Source: Craterostigma plantagineum (Eukaryota > Streptophyta > Magnoliopsida > Lamiales > Linderniaceae). From it: a stretch of DNA of 64,000 nt. Numbering within the stretch: the first letter of the stretch is position 1; the number at the start of each line of letters is the position of its first letter. The stretch spans positions 1 to 64,000 of the forward strand of contig JAPQWV010000408.1 in NCBI GenBank assembly GCA_027422505.1. The letters run 5' to 3'. A program made the position numbers and the translations under genes. Under the pieces are notes generated by a model. It was not told where the DNA came from, did no database searches, and saw only the letters and a program-made list of their open reading frames with translations. This document shows positions 59,152 through 64,000 of this stretch, piece by piece.

Positions 59152-59500
59152 TTAACGTAAATACCCATTTGCATAAAAAACATATAATTCAGTACCCTGT
59201 CAGTATTTTTTATATAGAATAAATTTTTGCAAATAGGTACTCGATCCGTCGTAGGTACGTCATATGACACATTTAGGTACCATATAGCAACGTATTTTGG
59301 TACGTAATACGTTGAGAAAATTGTATGTCATATGTAATACATTAAGGTACCATATGGACCGTATAGGGATGCGTGACGTGGTACGCATTACACACATAAA
59401 AAGGTACTGAGAAAATTTGTACAAACGGTAAAACGGGTAACTATCCGTAAAAATTTATGACAGAGTTATTTGTATTTTTTATTCAATTGAGATAGATGTC
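59152..59500 (+). mobile_element. GGTACC-rich TIR element, copy D
   Basis: It has the same order as copy A: ACGTAAATACCCATTTG at the left, CAATAGGTACTCGATCC-like motifs, and GGTACCATATAGCAACG modules inside. The ends are more diverged than in copies A to C (right end GAGATAGATGTCACT). Orientation is the same as A and C. Confidence 0.6.
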
Positions 59501-59506
59501 ACTAAC

Positions 59507-59510
<4 letters not shown>

Positions 59511-59543
<33 letters not shown>
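59511..59543. repeat. (TA)n microsatellite
   Basis: About sixteen uninterrupted TA units immediately after the repeat element, close upstream of the second TOL gene. Confidence 0.85.
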
Positions 59544-59547
<4 letters not shown>

Positions 59548-59781
59548 ATTTTGTCACATATGAAACAATACTCGGAATCTCTTGTTTATTATCTTTATAC
59601 TAAAAAACACCCGAATTTAATTAATTTTTTCCAAAAATATTTCCAAACCATTCGATCGGACAACCCCAAGAGAGTTGGTTGAAGCCTTTCGTCATTTCTC
59701 ACCTGAGTAATCATCCAACAACGGCGTAAAGTTCTGTGGTCAGTGTTTGCTGCTATTTGTTTCTGATAGAAAGTCATCAAG

Positions 59782-62700
59782 ATGGTGAATTCCATGGTGG
59801 AAAGAGCGACTAGCGATATGCTGATCGGTCCTGATTGGGCTATGAACTTGGAGATCTGTGATATCTGCAACCGCGATCCTGCGTAAGTAGCCTGTTCGAA
59901 TAACTGGTGTAAAAATGAAGTATAACTTCTTGTATCAATAGATGGTTTTTAGAACTTAGTTCGAGCTTCATCCTTTCTTCTATTGCTGCTTGCTTCTTCT
60001 TCTTTTTTTCCGTAGTAAGTTCTTTTTTATTGAAGAGACTCGTGGTCGCGATTCTCGAGCTGCATCAGGGTTTATTACTGAGGAAAGGTTCTGCTTGGGT
60101 GTAGTATTGCAGTTTCAGTTGGATAATATACTAATTTTGGTATTTGTTATTAATTGATTATAAAAACGACTTTTAACGTAATTATTCTCTGTTTATAGGG
60201 GAGTGCTTTTGTAATTGTAACTGGTGTATTTATATGTCCCTGTGTTTTGCATTAGATTGGAGCTCTACTTGATAATTTACTATGATTTTGATCTTCTCAC
60301 ATCCATTTGTTCTTTGGACCAGACAAGCGAAGGATGTTGTCAAAGGCATAAAGAAGCGTCTTGGTAGCAGAAATTCGAAAGTCCAGCTTCTAGCATTAAC
60401 GGTAAGCTTTACAAGCAGCTATTGTAACACTTTGCTCTTATTACGTAATATTTTGATTCAAATTCATACATAAGATCAACTATTCTCACTGGGTTACTAG
60501 TCTTATTTGGGTTACTAATAGGACGATTATTTTTTTTGGATGTTTACCTTCCTCGAAGCTCTCTTCCTATTGCCTGAATCTGGAGCTCCCATTCATCTGA
60601 TTGAAAGCATTTTGTCTGGATTAGTTCCTAATTGAGTTTTTAATTATCTCCTTAGCTTTTAGAGACCATTGTGAAGAACTGTGGAGATATGGTCCACTTT
60701 CATGTTGCTGAGAAAGATCTGCCTCGTGCCATGGTTCGAATTGTGAAAAAGAAGGTGCTATGTTCTGTTCTTTACGATGCTATAACAACCATTTGATTTA
60801 TTTCTTTCATATGTTTAATAATACAGCAGTTTATTGGTGCAGCCTGATGTTCATGTAAAGGAGAAGATACTGATTCTAATTGATACTTGGCAAGAAGCTT
60901 TCGGAGGACCAAGGGGCAGATGTCCTCAATTTTTCGCTGCATATCAGGATTTGTTGGTATAATAACATATCACTTCTTTCATTTTCTTGGCATTGATCTT
61001 CTTCTTTGATGTTCAGTTTTATGCATATCACACCCAGTATCTCTGTAATCTATTTCTTTTTGTTTTCTCAGCGTCTTGGGGTAGTTTTTCCTCAGAGATC
61101 TGAATCGTCGGCACCAGTTTTAACTCCACCACAATCCCAACCTTTGCCCTCCTATCCTCCAAATATTCCCAATCCTGAAGGCAGATCCAATGGAGCTGAA
61201 TCTTCTGCAGAAGCTGAATTTCCTACTTTGAGGTGTGCATTTACTACATGCTTAATAGTTTTGCAGTCATACATCCGATACGTGTTTCTTCATGACTGAA
61301 TTTTTCGTCAGCTTGAATGAACTCGAAAATGCTCGTGGGTTAGTGGATGTCCTCACTGAAATGCTGAATGCGATAGATCCTGGTAATAAAGAGGTATGAT
61401 CATATCATGAGGAAACTTCCATTGAGTGGCTTGATTTTTCAAAATACATATCTCCCTCTCCCTATCTCTCTATCTATCTAATTGTATATATAATGTGCAT
61501 GTTTTTTTCTGTTTTGTTTTCCTTTCGTTTGGTGGTGGTGGCTGTCGTAGCAGGGAGTCAAGCAGGATGTTATTGTCGATCTGGTGGAACAGTGTCGTAC
61601 TTACAAGCAAAGAGTCGTACATCTTGTCAACTCAACGTCGTAAGGCCTCTTTATGCTTTCATTACTCATTTCTGGCTTCTCTCAAGTCCCCATTTTTATG
61701 CTAACCTGTCCACAACTCAGATTTTGTTTCGTATCGTAAGTATAATTCGTGGTCTTTGACGTAGGGATGAATCATTGTTATGCCAAGGATTATCTCTAAA
61801 CGATGACTTGCAGCGTGTGCTAGCTAAGCACGATTCGCTCGCCACTACTACTGCTTCCGTTCTAGTAGAGAAATCAAAACCCGAACCAGCCCAATCCTCT
61901 GTTGCTGCCCCTGCCCCTCTCATCGACACAGCTGATAACAAACAGTCAGACAAAGGGTATATATAATACCACTCCAGTCTTAATACTACGATAATACTGT
62001 GCGCAATCACTAAGTTCGCGCACTTCAATCAACGTGTGTTTTTACAGGTCTTCATCAATTCCCAGCTTATACACACAATTATCTCTCCCTGCCCCTCCGT
62101 TAGCTAACGGTCACTCAACAACTTCCACGAATCCCAACCCTAATATCGATCTCTTGAGTGGAGACGATCTCAACGCATTGGCCCTCGTCCCCGTGAGCCA
62201 GGGTCAGCAACCAAGTCCCGTCCCATCTGAGCAGAACGCCCTCGCTCTCATCGATATGTTTCCTCAAAGCAACAACAATCAACCGTCAAATCCCCTCGGG
62301 CAGACCAACACTACGCCAACTCAACTTCCCCAACCAAACATTTCCCCACCGCAGCCTTCTTCCTGGAATGGCCAAGCTAACCACCACCAGCAGCAGCAGC
62401 AGCTCCCGCCTTCGCCAGTTTACCGTACGCTCTTCTCCTATACCCTTTCCTTTCGGTTAAATACAGTTTATTATCTGTCTCTAAAATCTTCCCTGAGCAA
62501 TGACTTAAATGTTCTGCTTTTTTATTACAGCTGCCCAAAGCAACAACGCACTACCTCCTCCACCGTGGGAAGCTGAGCTCGAGAACGCCCAATCTTCCAT
62601 GACCACTCAGGCCCAGCCATCGCCAAACGGCATATATAACGCGGGACTATACTCACAGCCAAATAATAACGGTACCCATATGATGGCATCGAACAATTCA

Positions 62701-63075
62701 GCCTTTCCAGGCAACCAAATGGCTGGGTTTTATCCTAATCATCATCAGCACATGCAAAATTCATTTCCCGGCGCTATGTATCCTCATATGATGCAACATG
62801 GGCAGCAAATGGGATATGCTTATCCTCCTCAGCAGATGTATGGAAGTCAAATGCCTGGGTATGGCTATGGCTATGGCTATGGTTATGGTCAATCGCCGGC
62901 GCAAAATGCACAAGCGAGCATCTCAGCGTTGTCGATTAGGGACAATGGTGCTTCGAAGAATTCGTCTTCGTCTTCTATGGCTCAGCAGAAGCCTGAGGAT
63001 AAGCTGTTTGGAGATCTTGTTGACATTTCCAAGTTCAAGGGAGGAAAAGCTACTACTACTCCCGGGAATATTTGA
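59782..63075 (+). CDS. TOM1-LIKE (TOL) ESCRT-0-type protein, tandem copy 2
   Basis: It has the same ten-exon plan as copy 1, and the exon 3 lengths are identical (99 bases). The VHS domain includes [20 protein letters not shown], then [20 protein letters not shown] and [20 protein letters not shown]. The GAT domain has [20 protein letters not shown], then [40 protein letters not shown] and KHDSLA. The tail has the clathrin-type [26 protein letters not shown], a [11 protein letters not shown] run and [20 protein letters not shown], with stop TGA 63073-63075. The frame is continuous, unlike copy 1. The tail is longer in its Asn/Gln-rich section. Same direction as copy 1, so a direct tandem duplication. 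Confidence 0.93.
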
Positions 63076-63938
63076 AGACGTGCTTACCTTCTTCGCCTGC
63101 TAATTTAAATGCATATTTCATATCCTTGTAATTAGTGTGTGTACACTACGCACTCTTATTTTGTAACCATATGTCGAGCAAACATTTATTTTCCAATAGT
63201 TCTATTGTACTTTTTCCGTGCTGAAAAAAGGGTACATTTGTGGCAAAAAAAATGTATAAATACGATGAGAAGGTGATAAATAAGGAGAACCACACTTTTG
63301 GTCCCCAATGTCTGGGAACATGGGCGTTTTCGATTCCATATGTTTCGAGGTAATACTTTTAGTTCTCCATGTTACCGTTGAACGGTTTTCATCCCTCGAT
63401 TAATTTAATTGCTTAACTTAGACAAAATTTAACATATGAGAGCCCATATCTCCTTTTACTCTACGTAAAACATCATAACACATCTTCTTCGATTTGGACG
63501 CACAGGAACATGATTATACATCACATTTTGGAATTGATCGACAACCTTGAAAATGAGTTACATATAATACGTAATGCTGCTCACGTGCGTTTTGGTTGAA
63601 GAAGATGATGATGATTCATGATGTGTTAAGTCCAGTTTAAGGAGATCATGTGCTCCTAAGTGTTAAATTCCATCTAAATTAGCGACTAAATTAATCGAGG
63701 GATCAAAATCGTCCAAAAACAGTAACATTGAGAACTAAAAGTGTTATCACGGAACAGGGACCGAAAACACCCATGGCCCAAACATTGGGACCAAAAATGT
63801 CGTTCGCCCTAATAAATATCTTGAAAAATGAAACGGACCTTGCGCTGGGCCGCACAAAATTCATTGAAAGGTAACAAAAGAGGAGCTGAAGGATTGGAAA
63901 AGTAAACAAGAGAACGGTGCTACAAAATTGCCATCTAA
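63076..63938. other. 3' region of TOL copy 2 with an inserted TIR element
   Basis: Besides the TOL 3' untranslated region and the TIR element listed next, nothing is recognised. Confidence 0.5.
63292..63799. mobile_element. Non-autonomous TIR element with about 110-bp inverted ends
   Basis: The left end reads CTTTTGGTCCCCAATGTCTG, continuing through CATGGGCGTTTTCG and TACTTTTAGTTCTCCATGTT to CCCTCGATTAATTTA. The right end is the same series inverted. The inner part has no coding capacity. The target duplication could not be resolved, so the superfamily is open. Confidence 0.7.
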
Positions 63939-64000
63939 TCAATTGAGCAACTGATTGCAGGCGAGGCGAGCTTGTTGCTCTGCTGATCTCTGGAAGGTTG
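63939..64000 (-). CDS. Possible last exon of a gene running off the right edge
   Basis: On the minus strand one frame reads TFQRSAEQQARLACNQLLN and stops at TGA (63939-63941). The short, hydrophilic tail looks protein-like, but only about 20 residues are visible and other frames are also open, so this is a tentative call. Confidence 0.25.
   Translation of the reverse strand, partial: TFQRSAEQQARLACNQLLN

Larger units (their letters stand above)
58656..59781. other. Spacer between the two TOL copies
   Basis: It contains the 3' untranslated region of copy 1, one GGTACC-rich TIR element and a (TA)n microsatellite (about 59511-59543). The promoter of copy 2 must lie between the microsatellite and 59781 or within the inserted element. 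No gene is supported. Confidence 0.55.

Overview
This is a 64 kb stretch of nuclear DNA from a flowering plant. It has intron-split genes for plant families (YUCCA, OVATE, TOM1-like, SUVH, cyclin A2, TauE/SafE, DNA polymerase theta/TEBICHI), AT-rich introns, long AT-rich intergenic DNA, a nuclear tRNA-Phe gene and several plant DNA-transposon types. Protein wording and gene structure suggest a eudicot; I do not claim a species. All coordinates and frames were read by eye.

Layout, left to right. (1) 1-11 kb: a gene fragment at the left edge (minus), an A2-type cyclin (plus), a PP2A B'/B56 regulatory subunit (minus) and a membrane RING E3 ligase (plus). (2) 11.7-14.1 kb: a 2.4 kb TIR transposon with an 8-bp target duplication. 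It carries a 33-bp minisatellite that reverses orientation, AT-rich satellite-like DNA, a captured 14-3-3 gene fragment with its intron, and a 230-bp hairpin; I call it a Pack-MULE. (3) 14.8-23.2 kb: a SUVH5/6-type H3K9 methyltransferase gene, a short Helitron, a MITE, a DDT-domain (DDR4-like) gene and a small uncharacterised gene. (4) 23.8-34.2 kb: a Stowaway MITE, a TauE/SafE membrane protein gene (minus), a second, defective MULE with a decayed N-terminal transposase, and an OVATE family gene. (5) 34.5-41 kb: tRNA-Phe(GAA), a long gene-poor stretch and a YUCCA2-like auxin biosynthesis gene (minus). (6) 42.8-55 kb: TEBICHI (about 10.3 kb, minus) and a plant membrane protein gene (minus). (7) 55.5-63.1 kb: two TOM1-LIKE (TOL) ESCRT-0-type genes as a direct tandem duplication, then a TIR element and a gene edge.

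Two features cut across the window. A dispersed 350-410 bp TIR family with GGTACC-rich interior occurs four times (about 1.4, 10.9, 34.6 and 59.2 kb). Also, almost every gene between 1 and 41 kb needs one or more single-base corrections to keep its conserved protein frame, whereas genes from 42.8 to 63 kb read cleanly except for one base in the first TOL copy. Most of these lesions are lost bases in short runs within otherwise well-conserved exons, so I favour uneven sequence polishing over mass pseudogenisation, but only read data can decide.

The genes do not form one pathway. They are ordinary, independently transcribed plant genes: cell cycle, phosphatase regulation, ubiquitination, chromatin silencing and remodelling, auxin synthesis, DNA end-joining repair and endosomal sorting. 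The most novel material is in the transposons.
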